Position numbers and translations under genes: made by a program. 64,000 nucleotides of DNA from Circinella umbellata (taxonomy: Eukaryota > Mucoromycota > Mucoromycetes > Mucorales > Lichtheimiaceae): assembly GCA_025093555.1 (NCBI GenBank), contig JAIWNF010000018.1:186001-250000 (forward strand), in the 5' to 3' direction. Under the pieces are notes generated by a model. The model saw nothing but the letters and a program-made list of their open reading frames with translations. It was not told the origin of the DNA and did no database searches. Below, piece after piece: positions 26,482-38,500 of the stretch (position 1 is the first letter of the stretch; each line of letters begins with the position of its first letter).

Positions 26482-27222
26482 CTAAGTTGATGTCGTTGTT
26501 GTCGAGTATGCGGGTGGAAGTATTGCATCGTTATTGTTATTATTGTAATTATTGTTGTTATTGTAGCAGTAGGTACTATTATTAATATCCCTTGCTGCCG
26601 TCCTCGTTATTATTACAGTGTCCGTAAGTGCTTGATCATACGAAGGTAACTGTTCTTGTTGTTGCATAATACGTGCAGATAATTGTTGATGCATTACCAA
26701 TACTCGTTTCCGTGAAGCTAAACCAGCCATAATCATATTAAGATATTCTTTAAATGCTTCGCGACGATTCCGGTCCTTTTTGGCAAATACAAGTTGTATC
26801 CGAACGGGTGTAGTGTTGTTTACTAAATATAAACTTAAATGAATTCCACACCGGAACGTTAGTTTGCATTTAAGCGAGGAAATTTGACCCAGATCAATTT
26901 GAAAGGTGGACACTATTCTTGTTGTTGTCGTTCCATTACTATTATTATTATTGGTAGTAGTGTTGGAATGATCTTGAAGTAATAAAACAAATCGTTGGTC
27001 AGTCAGATGAACTGACGCTAGATCCATCTTGGCTTGGATACCATTACCAATATCTTGCAATGTTGCTGAGATTGGTTCTTGATTAAAATAAAAACTTTCG
27101 TTTGTTTGCGGCAAGGGCACCAGGTGAAATTGTTGTTGAATTGGGTATGTTGTTTGTTGGGTCAGAGATGGAGTAGAATGAATTGGACGTAAACATACTC
27201 GAGTTTGATTAATGCTTGGCAT
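26482..27222 (-). CDS. WBP2-like protein: GRAM-type domain with PPxY motifs
   Basis: Single-exon gene on the minus strand; 246 residues from the ATG at 27222. An in-frame ATG at 27276 is preceded by homopolymer-rich DNA and is less likely. The first ~150 residues look like a GRAM/PH-type beta domain: AKMDLASVHLTDQRFVLLL, STFQIDLGQISSLKCKLTF and CGIHLSLYLVNNTTPVRIQL, ending in a helix (REAFKEYLNMIMAGL). The tail has QQEQLPSYDQA and a Tyr/Asn run before ILPPAYSTT, giving one PPxY and one LPxY site. This layout is that of the WBP2/UPF0664 family, whose PPxY motifs bind WW domains of NEDD4/Rsp5 ubiquitin ligases. The domain call is by pattern only; the protein could be a membrane-recruited adaptor. 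Confidence 0.65.
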   Translation of the reverse strand: MPSINQTRVCLRPIHSTPSLTQQTTYPIQQQFHLVPLPQTNESFYFNQEPISATLQDIGNGIQAKMDLASVHLTDQRFVLLLQDHSNTTTNNNNSNGTTTTRIVSTFQIDLGQISSLKCKLTFRCGIHLSLYLVNNTTPVRIQLVFAKKDRNRREAFKEYLNMIMAGLASRKRVLVMHQQLSARIMQQQEQLPSYDQALTDTVIITRTAARDINNSTYCYNNNNNYNNNNNDAILPPAYSTTTTST

Positions 27223-28446
27223 TTGTATACTATTTAGGAAGAAGATATATAGTTTGGTATTAAGAAAGAAAAACAAATTAAGGGCTTTTGGTTCCCTTAT
27301 GCCAAGGGTCTCGGATTTATCATCTTTTTTTTTTCTTTTTTCTTCATTTGTTTGTCAATCTAATGCAAATATTTATTGTTATCACACTCTGCCAATAATA
27401 TGGAAGTGGTAAGCAATTAGCTCTCCTTTTGTGCAGACAGCAAACAAATTCTTCTACTGTTGACTGAATAATAAGATGTCTTTTTCTATAAAGCCTTCTT
27501 AACAATAAAGATTATGGGACGTTGGATGTAAATTTATTTCATATAGAAATAATGCCTCTTTAATTATCGATGTAAAAAAAAGAGATGAGGTGTTAACGTC
27601 GGGGGTGTTACAGTGGAAAGAAAAAAAAGGAAGGATACGTAAGGGGGAATTAAGAAGGGGGTGGACATGCTATAGATATGGAAACGTCATCTACCCATGG
27701 GATCCACTGAAGAGCATTGAGTCTTTTTTTTTTGTGCTAACATATTACAAACAAAATAATTTTTACAAACATAATTAGGCATCAACTAGAATGAATTAAC
27801 TTCATTGTTGTGTATATAATCATACCTACTATACATATAGCAACGAGCTACGATGGTTATTTACTGCTATGAAATAACATTTTATATAAGTACTAAAAAA
27901 GTTATCAATATTTTTCAATCTAGACATTACTACATACCTGGTCCAGTCTGTCCGTAACGCAATACAATAATCGTAAAAATAAACCAGAAAGACGTCAATA
28001 ATAATCGGTTTATGGCAGGAAATTAGATAACATGTTTTCTGATTGTTGACATCTAATAAACAAACAATAAAACGCTCATAACTACAACGATCTACTAGTT
28101 TTTTTTTAATCATAGTATTCTCGGTGATTCGATAAAGGTATACTTGTATCCACTCATCTTTGTAATAATAGATTTAATTATATTTACGTATTAACAGATG
28201 TCAATAGCTATCAGATTAAGTTTTCTATATCAACTGTCGGTATCTACTGAAGGTATATTTGGCTTGTATAAAACTCACCGAACTCTTCTATGATCTTTTG
28301 ATTAATCAATAATATTTACGATGAGCTGAGTAAAAAACATGGAACGGTGACACAGCAGATTTCATCATCATGCACAAGAAACATACACCATCAATTTTTC
28401 TCGCGGTATTACATTTTTATTTTTACTTTTTATTTTTGAGAAGGTT
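27223..28446. other. Divergent intergenic region, no gene seen
   Basis: About 1.2 kb between the divergent WBP2-like and glyoxalase II genes. Two open frames (27590-27778 plus, 27829-28113 minus) show no domain or splice support. The segment just before glyoxalase II is a T-rich tract typical of core promoters here. Confidence 0.5.
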
Positions 28447-29868
28447 ATGCTCCTACAACAAACTTCGCGACGTTTGTTTTCCACATCTTTTCCACATAAA
28501 ATGATTATCAAACCCGTTCCTTGCCTCAAAGACAAGTAAGTATCTAGCTGATTTATTCACTGTAATTTATAGATAAATATAGTACAATAAAAAGTACTAA
28601 CATTGAAATACGACAACACTATAGTTACGCGTATCTATTATTGGATCCGCAAGCGAACCAAGGTAAGCAACGCGTTGTATCACCATTATCGTCATTTTGA
28701 ATAAAACGCAAATTCTCTCTCTCTCAAAACAATGCCTTGATTTTAATAAAAATTCTCTAATGGTTTTTAGCTGCCGTTATTGATCCTGTTGAACCAGAAA
28801 AAGTAAAGGCTGCATTGGCAGAGTATCCCGAGTATAAACTTTCTGCGTAAGTTTTTTTTTCAGTAAAGATGAAATTTTAAACAAAATGAACAAATAATAC
28901 TGGAAATGGGTCCACTTCCCCATTTTATTTTTGTTATTACAGATCAGCTTGATGTCAATAAGTAAAAAAAGAAGCTGTAATAAGGGCTAAAATGAATTGT
29001 TATATCTTGAAGAGCTCTGGAAATATGAGTCGCTGTGGAGCTACAAGAAATAATTCAGAAAATCTACTGTTGAAATGCTTACAAATCAGCCTTTTACCTA
29101 TTTGCTTATTTTTATATATATAGAATTCTCACTACTCACCATCATTGGGACCATGCTGGCGGGAATAAAAAACTTTTGGAACAATTTCCAGAATTAACTT
29201 GCTATGGTGGTTCAAATAATGTAGAAGGGGCGAATAAGATTGTTGGTGATAAGGAATCATTCAAAGTTGGTCAACTAGAAGTAATTCCATTGGCAACCGC
29301 ATGTCATACTATGGATCATATCTGTTACTATGTATCAGATAATGGTAAAAATGCGGTGTTCACTGGCGATTGGTAAGTTGAACGAGAGAACTAAGGGTAT
29401 CTTATTGTTGGAGTAATTGGAAGTATAGGTGGTAAAAAAAGAAAATATAGAAAAGAGGGGATATTAATTTGTACTATCAATATTTTTCTATTACTATGTA
29501 TTATTAGTATTTTCTCATCTGGCTGTGGACGATTCTTTGAAGGAACACCTCAGGATATGTGGGAATCTATCAGCAAGGTAGCAGCCTTGCCTGATAACAC
29601 GCATGTTTACTTCGGCCATGAATACACAGTTTCCAATCTAAAGTTTGCAGAACATGTTGAACCAGAAAACAAGGAAATTCAAGAAAAAATAGCATGGGCT
29701 AAACGCGTTGGATGTACTACTCCTTCTACCATTCAAAACGAAAAATTGACAAATCCTTTCTTCCGTGTTCAAGAGTCTTCTGTTCAAGAGCGCGTGCTTG
29801 GAAAGGATAATAAAGCATCTCCTATTGAGGTACTTGGTAAAGTCCGTGCTATGAAAGATAATTTCTAA
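28447..29868 (+). CDS. Glyoxalase II (hydroxyacylglutathione hydrolase)
   Basis: Five exons: 28447-28535, 28625-28662, 28771-28846, 29124-29372 and 29508-29868; 270 residues. The metallo-beta-lactamase metal site ILTTHHHWDHAGGNKKL (HxHxDH) is intact. ATACHTMDHICYYV carries the next metal His, VFTGDCIFSSGCGRFFEG the bridging Asp, and THVYFGHEYTVSNLKFA the last metal His together with the glutathione-binding region. It hydrolyses S-D-lactoylglutathione to D-lactate and glutathione, the second step of methylglyoxal detoxification. The first 18 residues (MLLQQTSRRLFSTSF) form a mitochondrial-type presequence, and a second in-frame ATG at 28501 (MIIKPVPCLKDN) would give the cytosolic form. Intron 3 is unusually long (277 nt). 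Confidence 0.95.
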
Positions 29869-30200
29869 CAGAACTCCAAAGCATTTTTTGAAATAGTACA
29901 TAACTTTTTTTTCATTTTATTAAAGATTTATATATGAATTTGTTATCGCTGCTATGTTATAGTAAAAAAAAAAACCCAGGAGAACTGTCTTTAAACGAGG
30001 AAAAAAATGAAGAACGGAGGATAAAGAAATACTAAGCTAAAGAAGCGTTTCTTATTTTTTTAATTTGTTAATTGGAACATATATTTATATGCTGTGAAAA
30101 GTGAAATGAGTATGTATCTTTTTAGATTTTGAATAGGCAGCAGTACGTAGTAGTTTATCGAAGCAGTGCAGCAGAAAAGATTTGGTCTTATCCAAGCTGA
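29869..30200. other. Convergent 3' spacer
   Basis: AT-rich spacer between the ends of the glyoxalase II and NDT80-type genes; no gene seen. Confidence 0.55.
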
Positions 30201-32291
30201 TCATTGTTTGCGGTTGATGTATGAGCGTACTGTCCGGCGTGATTTTGTAGCCCGTTGTGATGATGATGATGAAGAAGAATCCTCTTGACTACGTTTATTT
30301 TTCTTTATAGTATTAGACACATCCTTTTCATCTTCATTTGTATTTCCTTCTTGATGATCTTGTTGATCTGTTCGATTTTCTTCTCGCTGTTCCTCAACAA
30401 GTATTTTTTGATCCACTGAATTTTCATCGCTTTTATGAGTAGATGTTTGCTTTGGTTCGGGTGGTGAGATGTTGTTATTATTGTTATACTGATAATGAAC
30501 TCCTTCTTGCTGTATAGGCGCAGGTCGCCATGCCTGGGATTGCATGCTAGAATAAGATGGCTGATGATATGTAGAAGATGATGGCATCGGTGGTGGCAAG
30601 CTTTTTTCAATTAAAAGAAAAATACAATATAAATCAGTCACTTTACTTTAATTGTTTAGCTATAGCCTTGAGGTATAAAGGTATAAAATAGAGGTGCTTA
30701 CCTAGGATGAGAATTTACCGGCATGCCCGGTCGTCCATCATAATAAGATGGGTGGGAATAATGTTCATAATTGTGTTGCTGTTGTGATTGCGATTGAGAA
30801 TGATCTACACTACTTGTACTACTTGAATTTGATGCTATTCGCATACGTTGTTGATTCCAATGTTCCATATGTGGTGGTGGTGGTGGCGGTACTGGATACC
30901 TGGATTGACCATTTTCATACTCATACATCTCCGAAGATGAAGAATTAGCCGACGTTGTTCGTTCATGCGATGCATAAGCTGTATGAGGCGGGTGATGATA
31001 AGGAGGTGGTACCATACCTCCATGTGGTGGAGGTGGAGGTGGAGGCATTAAGCCGTTAGAATGTGATGAATATCCTGGACCAGCAGCAGCAGCATTTTGT
31101 TGATATTCATAATTGCTGTTATTATATTCCCCACTACCACTCCCGTTAGCACTACCATTGGCTCCTCCATGTTGTGGAAATCCAACAAATCGAGTATAAT
31201 TCATTGCCTGTTGATCTTGTTGCTGTTGCTGCTGCTGTTGATGAGTTGCATCAGCTTCTGCATAATGACCGGGGCTGCGACCTCTGACAACAAGTGGCGA
31301 AGATTCAACAGTTCCGACCAGCACCAATTCCCCAGAGGGAATTTGTGCATATAAATCAACAACAACAAGATAATACTGTTGCGCAGCCCGTCGTTTACCA
31401 TTGTTAGCCGTGGCCGATTTGAATTGAACCCGTTCAAAAGTAACGACTGATTGTGTAGCTCCCACAGTACTCATAGCAATATTACCACCAGGTCGAATAG
31501 GTTTTGGATCAGGTGTACTTTGGGGCCCTTTATCACGTTTAGGTGTATGTTGGATTAATGGAATAACCTTCTCGCTATTAGCAATTCGGGCTGTAACACC
31601 TATCAGGAAATTCGAAATTGGATATAGTTGTCCTTCATGTTGAACTAAACAAGGTAATTCCTGACCGTCGTAGATGACCCCAATGCCTTGTAAATTGAAT
31701 GCCCCGCTCAATTGAAAGTAGTTGCGTCGGTAGCAAGTCCAGTCATTGTCAGCCAAAAAGAAACCTCGGTCGATACGTGCTTGAATATGAACTTCAAGGC
31801 TATTGTGTTTCTTGTTAATAAATTTTATCACTTTTTTTTGGCGGTTTTTTGTGAAACATAGAAGCAGGAAAAAAAGGCAAACTTACACAGTATTTCTATC
31901 CATTGCATATATATTACGTTTGTATCTGGTTGCAGTAAAAGCAGGACTATCATCTTGAAAGTAAACAGATTCTTTACGCCGTCGACGCACTAAAGCGTTA
32001 GCGTCAGACGAATAAACGCTCGATGAAGGATGTTCTGCTTGTGGTTGCTGAATATTATGATGGTGTTGATCATCTTGGGCCACTGGGTATTGTGAATGAG
32101 GATGATGTTCAGAAGAAGCCGAAGTTGGAGTTGGTGGTGGTTGAGTTACTAGTTGCTGTTTTGGTGAAGCTGTATTATTATCTTCTGGTGGCGTATTATA
32201 AGTAGTTGGGATTTCGGACGTAGGTCGTGGCGTCGTTGGCTGGGACATTGCTGTGAATCTATAAACAAAAAGTTTATTTTGGGCGTCAGAA

Positions 32292-32331
<40 letters not shown>

Positions 32332-33303
32332 AAACGGCAACACAAAAAAAAGAAAAAATAAAATTAGGTTACAATACCCAGTGTGCGACCTGGCGCTGTT
32401 ACTTGGATTGTAGCCTGGGATTTGTTGTTGTTTGACACTTGGGCTGCTATTAGGCGGCATATATGCCTGTTGTGAACTATTAGTTATAGAAATGGTTGTA
32501 GTAGGGCTAGTTGACGTTGAGCTATCAGTAAAATTAAGGAACAAAAAAGAGACGTGTTATAAATATAAACTTTTTTTTGTAGCCGCTTTTTGAATCAAAA
32601 TAACAACGGCAAAGTTTTGAAGAAAAAAAAAAAAGAAAAAATGAGAGAAAGGAGCAAAAGAAAGAAAAACGCTATGTAACTCAAATTATAATTCTGAAGC
32701 GAAGAGGGCGGAACTCGGGGAGCATGCACTCGTGTGTATGTGCGGGTGCGTGAGTATTATGGTGTGTATATAAGTTTATGTTTATGTTGTTATGTGTGTT
32801 ATGTTTTGTTGTTATGTGCAAGTGTTATGGTGGGACTAATCTCAATATTGTGTTACTTCCTTCCTTTTTTTGTACCACCTAATCTCCCCTCTTTTCTTGT
32901 TCTGTTACACCTCCCCCCAAAAATAATGAGAATTCACCAAGCCCAAATGGATTATCACTCCCCCCCCATCAATCCTTGGATAACAGAAAAACACGACGTT
33001 TTTTTTTTCTTGCAGTAAAAGGATGTAAAAATAACAATAACACCTTATCATGTACGCGTAATAACAATATAGAAATAACAATATAAAAGAAAGTGAATTA
33101 GGGTATGGAACTTACTAGTATGGTTGATAATTTGTGGAGTTGGTGGTTGTTGGTGGCGGCAAAACCGGCTGTTGACTCATAGAGGCGCCGACTGCGGCAC
33201 TGGGATTGGTGGTACTAGTTGAAGCGTGCAGATTCACAGGTGGATGTATTGGCGATGGACCTTCAGAATGTAATGTCGACCACTTTTTATTTTGAACACT
33301 CAT
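30201..33303 (-). CDS. NDT80/PhoG-family transcription factor
   Basis: Five exons on the minus strand: 33303-33116, 32521-32378, 32258-31887, 31799-30702 and 30600-30201; 733 residues. The N-terminal 230 residues are Pro/Ser/Thr/Gln-rich. The NDT80/PhoG DNA-binding domain follows (about residues 235-425): VHIQARIDRGFFLADNDWTC, RRNYFQLSGAFNLQG, PLIQHTPKRDKGPQSTP, SVVTFERVQFKSATANNGKR, AAQQYYLVVVDLYA and PLVVRGRSPGHYAE, all family hallmarks. The C-terminal half has Gln, Gly/Ser and Pro-His runs and ends in a basic Ser-rich stretch (SSQRATKSRRTVRSYINRK), a possible nuclear signal. NDT80 drives meiotic genes in yeast; relatives (XprG, Vib-1) control starvation, secreted proteases and incompatibility in filamentous fungi. 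The role here is unknown. Intron 1 is 594 nt, far longer than usual, and intron 2 contains 37 consecutive T. Confidence 0.92.
32294..32330. repeat. 37-nt poly-T tract inside an intron
   Basis: Uninterrupted run of 37 T on the plus strand (poly-A on the sense strand) inside intron 2 of the NDT80-type gene. It is the longest homopolymer I found in the window. Confidence 0.95.
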
Positions 33304-35572
33304 TTTACGCGATTGTACAAAAGAGTAAAGTTATTTTAAAAGTTGTGAAAAAGAAGCAAAAGTTGCGAACAAAAGCAAAAAGATTGAAAAAAAAAGACTG
33401 GCAAGAAAATAAGGCGCAGTATGAATCTAATAAACTGTCGAGTTCCCTTGTAGAGCGATCAAGATAATAGTGTTTTATAAAACTTTTTCTTTCATTGAAT
33501 CTATCATTGCCGTCGTATCATTAACAATCACTTTTATGTCCTTTTTTTCGAGTACTTTTTTTCTTTTTTCTTCTGTTTTCCATCTTTTATCAAAGAATGA
33601 AAATAAAATTTTGAAACTTTTAACTAGATTATTAATATTAGCAACATTAACTGTTGTTATGGATGTTGTAACCATAAAGACAAGCACACATATTTTTGCG
33701 CACGTAATGGCGGCTGTGCGTTTTGGTGAAACGTTAACTCCTAAAAAAAATTGCTTTTTTATACTTGCAGATCCCCGCTTTCCCCTTTTCCCGCTTCTCA
33801 CTCGTTCAGTCCTACGATACACCATAGTTTCACTATTCTTATTGCATTGACAGTTGTATACATAATTGTATCGTGTATAACAGTTTCGTGATTGTCAACA
33901 TTTTTATCATCAAAAAAAAAATAATTAAACATATATTAACATTCTTAGAGCCATAAAAAAATGTTATGAAACAGTAGTTGAACGAAGCTACTCTTTGTAT
34001 AGTTCCGTGTTTTATTTTTTATTTTTGCGTGGGTAATCTAGTCAATCAGAAACGGTACCACAGATTTAAAATTTTCTCCTCCCCTAATGTAAGCTTCTAA
34101 GTACGTTGATTACATAAAGTGTTATAAACTTCGGTGTTTATTACCTCAACTATAACAATCATACTTAATTGTTGTATGCTTCCCGCTTCCTGGTAACCTC
34201 TATTTTATTTTTATATACAAAGTGAGAGTGTACTCTCATCACGAGAGGAAAAGTTGAGGAGAAAAAATCAATTTATATCTATTTACGTATTAACAAGCCT
34301 GGTATATCTTCACATGTTTCAGTAACCGTGACACAAAAAGGGTCCTATGTTACTGACCGGATGTGTTTGCTCCCATTACCCGGACTGTTATCCGCATGTT
34401 TATCTTCTTTTTTGGTACTCACAACAACGAAAAGAAAAATCGCTTTTATACTTCCAGATGGAAAGGGAAAGCTTTATAGTAGTCATTAACGGTAACAATA
34501 CCAACTGTTACTTTTTGTTCACACAGTATTATGTAAAATAGGAATATTATAAACATATATTGTTATTTTTGACATAAAGAATTCCTTAAAACCATCGATA
34601 CATCTTAACGTGAACCACCTATTTGAGTCAGCATTGAAAGATATTTGTATTCACATAGAAATTGTATACAACTATGTGTCAACTTTACAGTGGTCAAAAA
34701 AAGAATAATTAAGCATTATATAAGTACGGAGTTATTGATGTGTAAGCGGGACGAACATATATATTTGGTTTTTTTACGTACTCTATATGTAATTCCCTAA
34801 AGGAACCTACAACTGTAATGTTGTGATAAACGTTTTATTCTAAAAGTTTTGATTTGTACAGACAGTAGTATCATTGAATGTCTTGTTGACCAGTATCAAA
34901 GTAGAGATGACAACATTAAATTGCAGCATGATCTAGCATATATAAGCAGTAAACTGATGATGTAAACTGTGTAGAAATTATCTGCTTTCCGCTCAAATGC
35001 TTTTTTTGTACAAAGATATTGTATCACTAAGAACTACTTACCACATCTTTACATGACATTGTTACCCATTTTATATTATTCAGGTTCCACAGAAATAACC
35101 AAAAATACTGTTTCCAATGCTTCAATTGTCTATTATATAAAATTTCCGATAAGTTTCTATTCTTACTGTATTCATCATCACAAATGTAGTTCTCCAGCAC
35201 TTGTGTTAAGTAATGTGGCGGCAAAATTATCGTCATGTGATTGCTTGTCTTTGCATACACTTCACTTCTCGTCTCGAACGAATTAAGCAAAAAAAATGTC
35301 AGGATTCTGTAGAGGTTGAATATTAAGAAACTATTCAAAAGTGATAAACAGTAAAGATAATCAATTTTTATCCATGAACAGGCGCACCACAGTATTATTT
35401 TTTGACATGCAAAGAATCGGCATGGTGCTTACTTGACACTTATCTCCTTCCCATTGTAAAACTTTACTTTAAATGTCTGAAGTATATAATAATATAATAA
35501 ATTTTGCCTTGGTATTTTATTTTATTATAATTCATTTTTCGTGATTATATATACAAACATAACAAATATAAA
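33304..35572. other. Long 5' region of the NDT80-type gene, no gene seen
   Basis: About 2.3 kb between the start of the NDT80-type gene and the end of the giant cytolinker gene. Overlapping open frames of 126 (plus) and 116 (minus) codons at 33470-33850 have skewed composition and no recognisable domain; one or both are chance. A 103-codon minus frame at 35027-35338 is likewise unsupported. Confidence 0.5.
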
Positions 35573-38500
35573 TTACTGCCTAGGTTTTACGCGAGTATTA
35601 CCACTAGTGCTCTCGGTCATTTTTCTCATTTTTACTTCCATTTGATTTCCATAACGGTCAACTGCAATGTATCGATCTCCATCTATATAACCTGTTTGAG
35701 ATGATAGTGACTTTTGTGGCGTGGACCGAGACCCACTAATGCTTGCACTGGGTGGTAGTGGTAATAGGCTACTATTATTACCGCTGCTATTATTGTTATT
35801 GGATGTGGCTGCCGCTGCCGCTGCCGCTGCCGCTGCTGCAGATGGTGATGATGACGATGATGGTGTACGTGACCGAATATGCGGCTGACGTCTTCGTGTT
35901 TCGATGAAGCCCTCCTGAACAGGTAACACAGGATGATCCGGTTCAACTGTTTTGGGTATAAAGTCCCCTTCCAATAATGCATGACCACGGAGAAACTATA
36001 TATAGAAAATTGATTATATGTAAATAATTAATTGTAAAATTATGCTGCAGCATAATAGTAATAGCAGATAATTAAGAAGCAATAAATTATTACCTGGGAC
36101 AGCTCCATCCAACCTTGAGATAGCATAAAAAATAAGTTTGATTAGTCTTAAATTAACCATTGTGTTTTTAATTCTTTTGGAAGTAAGTTTAGCCTAATAC
36201 AAATATACTTACCACCACCTACTCGGACCATAACCATTTTGCTTTTGAGAACTCGACAATAAGCTAACTTGGGGTTTGCATCACCAAACCAGTATCGACC
36301 TACTTCACCAGGGACCATTTTCACTTTGACACGATAAGGTGTTTCATTAACAATGCGTCCGATTTCCATATCAAGGGTGTTCTTTGGATCGGCGACATAA
36401 CTATTCGGTGGGGGAGCTGGTGGTTTCTTTGGATTACTAGATGACTTCGAAGGTGGCGGTGGTCGACGTACCGATGGTGGTGTCAATCTGCTGGTACTAG
36501 TGGTATGTGTACGTGCAGTTGGTCGTGGTAATGATGTGGATGGTAATAGTCGGCTGGTGGTTGATAATAACGGTGAACTAGTATTGCCTTGGTTCCCGGT
36601 AGGAGGCGCTGGTAATCGTGATGGTGATCGTTCTCTTTCGCGCAAGAAATTTGATGCCTTGCGTGTTGGTAATGATGACTTTCGTCCCCTATTTACCTGC
36701 TGTCCAGCAGCCAGCGCTTTGCTCAATTCTGCTCGTTGTGACTTAGCTTGCTGATCAATAGCTTCCCATCGTTTTCTTAATTCTCCAATATGCTCGACAA
36801 TCGTATCGCGGTCCTTATGATCACTGATATCATCGGTAGCAAGTTTTGCAGTTTCCAAACTTTGTGTAATTTTACGTTCATAATACTTATAGCGGGCATC
36901 AAGCTCAATGTATTTCCCTTGCATATCAGCTTTGTTGGACGCGGGACTATTGGTTTTGTTGTTGGTTGCAGTCTTTGCCTTTTCAACAGCATCTTCAAGA
37001 GCATCCATGAGAACATCAATATCATCAGTGATCATCAAGCATTTACCAATTTCAAGTGCCTTTGCCAAATTTTGTCTCTTATCATACAAAGCCGTTGTCA
37101 TGTTGCTTAATGCTGCTTCCATTTCGCTTCGTTGTTGTATAAAGGCTCCATCCCCATCGTCAAAATCGGCAATCATGGTATCCAGCTTTTCTAATTCACG
37201 CTTGGCTTGTTCTTGTCCTTCGCTCTCTATTGTATTTAATGCTTGCTCAATTGCCAAGACATCCTGTTCACGTAAGACACCAGATAAAGGTCGATGTTGC
37301 TGCTTGTGAGCAGAAGATAGGGTTACCCGAGATGGATCACTTTCGAGAAGTTCTAACCGTTCACGTGTGTCGCTGCATACTTTCAGAACACTTTTCATCT
37401 GTCGTACCACAGCAACTCCTTTAGATGTTTTTGCCATCGAATCCTCGAGGCTAGACATTTGTTCCTGAAGAGCTTCCCATTCGGAATCAATTCGCTCGGA
37501 ACATGGACGAATGACATAATTTTTCAAAGACTCAGATGCAGCAGGTAGCTCGTCATCGTCGCTGCCAGAAGAGCTGACCTGAATTATTCCTTGTGTCATA
37601 CCCTTGAAAGAATCAATAATGGTAGTGAAATCTGTAATTCGTTGTTGAATATCGCGCATTTCTGCTTCCATATCCTTGTCAGTTGATATATCCATGTTTG
37701 CCGATATACCTTCGATTGCATTCTTGCAATTGCTAACCCACGATGTTATGTTTTCGGCCGTTTTTGCATGTCCCAACGCTCTGCGCACCATATCAGTCCA
37801 GCGTTGTTCAGAAGTGATTGCATTACTCAAGCTGCGCAAAGAATCGCGTGCTTCTGCAACAAGTAAACGCTCTGTGTCACTTGATGCACTTTCTTCCACT
37901 TTGTTTAACTTGTCTGTAAGTTCGTCGTAAACACCAATTTGACTTGATGCAGATCCAATACTTGCTCTTCGATAATGCTTTTCGATAGAGCTTATATCTT
38001 CAAATAATTCAGCACATCGATCACCTGCTGATCGGATACGTGCTTTAATAGCTTTAATTTCGCGGTTACATCGTTCGTTAATTGCAGTGGTCGCTGACTG
38101 ACAAGCTTCAAGCGATTCACGTTCACGGACTTGTTGTTCCTTCACATCCAATTCTGCTTTTGTTTCTTGTATAATGGTAGTAGCTGTTTCATGATGTTGA
38201 ACAAATTTATCCTTGTTAACAAGTTGCTGTGCATTATTATCATCACTGTTGTTTGAAGCAAGTCGATCTGCCATCGTCATAGCTACTGCAAGTTTTGATT
38301 CCAGAACTGCCAATTTGTTTTTACTTTGTTCTATGTTGCTATTGTCTACCTGTTCTGCATTTTCTTGAATTAAATCCAATTTCGCATGCAAATCACGCCA
38401 CTGAAATAGTTTATCCTTGACAACCTTGGCGTTTTCCATAGCTGTTTCGAGTAAGCGGTAGTCATCTTCAAACCTGGACTGTTGCGCACGTATATCGTCC

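Noticed and set aside
33470..33850. 126-codon hydrophobic frame, with a 116-codon frame on the opposite strand
   Set aside because: Both strands are open over the same bases, which points to base composition; neither shows a motif.
34330..34339. gacacaaaaa, a match to the NDT80-type middle sporulation element upstream of the NDT80-type gene
   Set aside because: The motif is degenerate and similar strings occur by chance in this A-rich DNA (also near 62500), so autoregulation is not supported.
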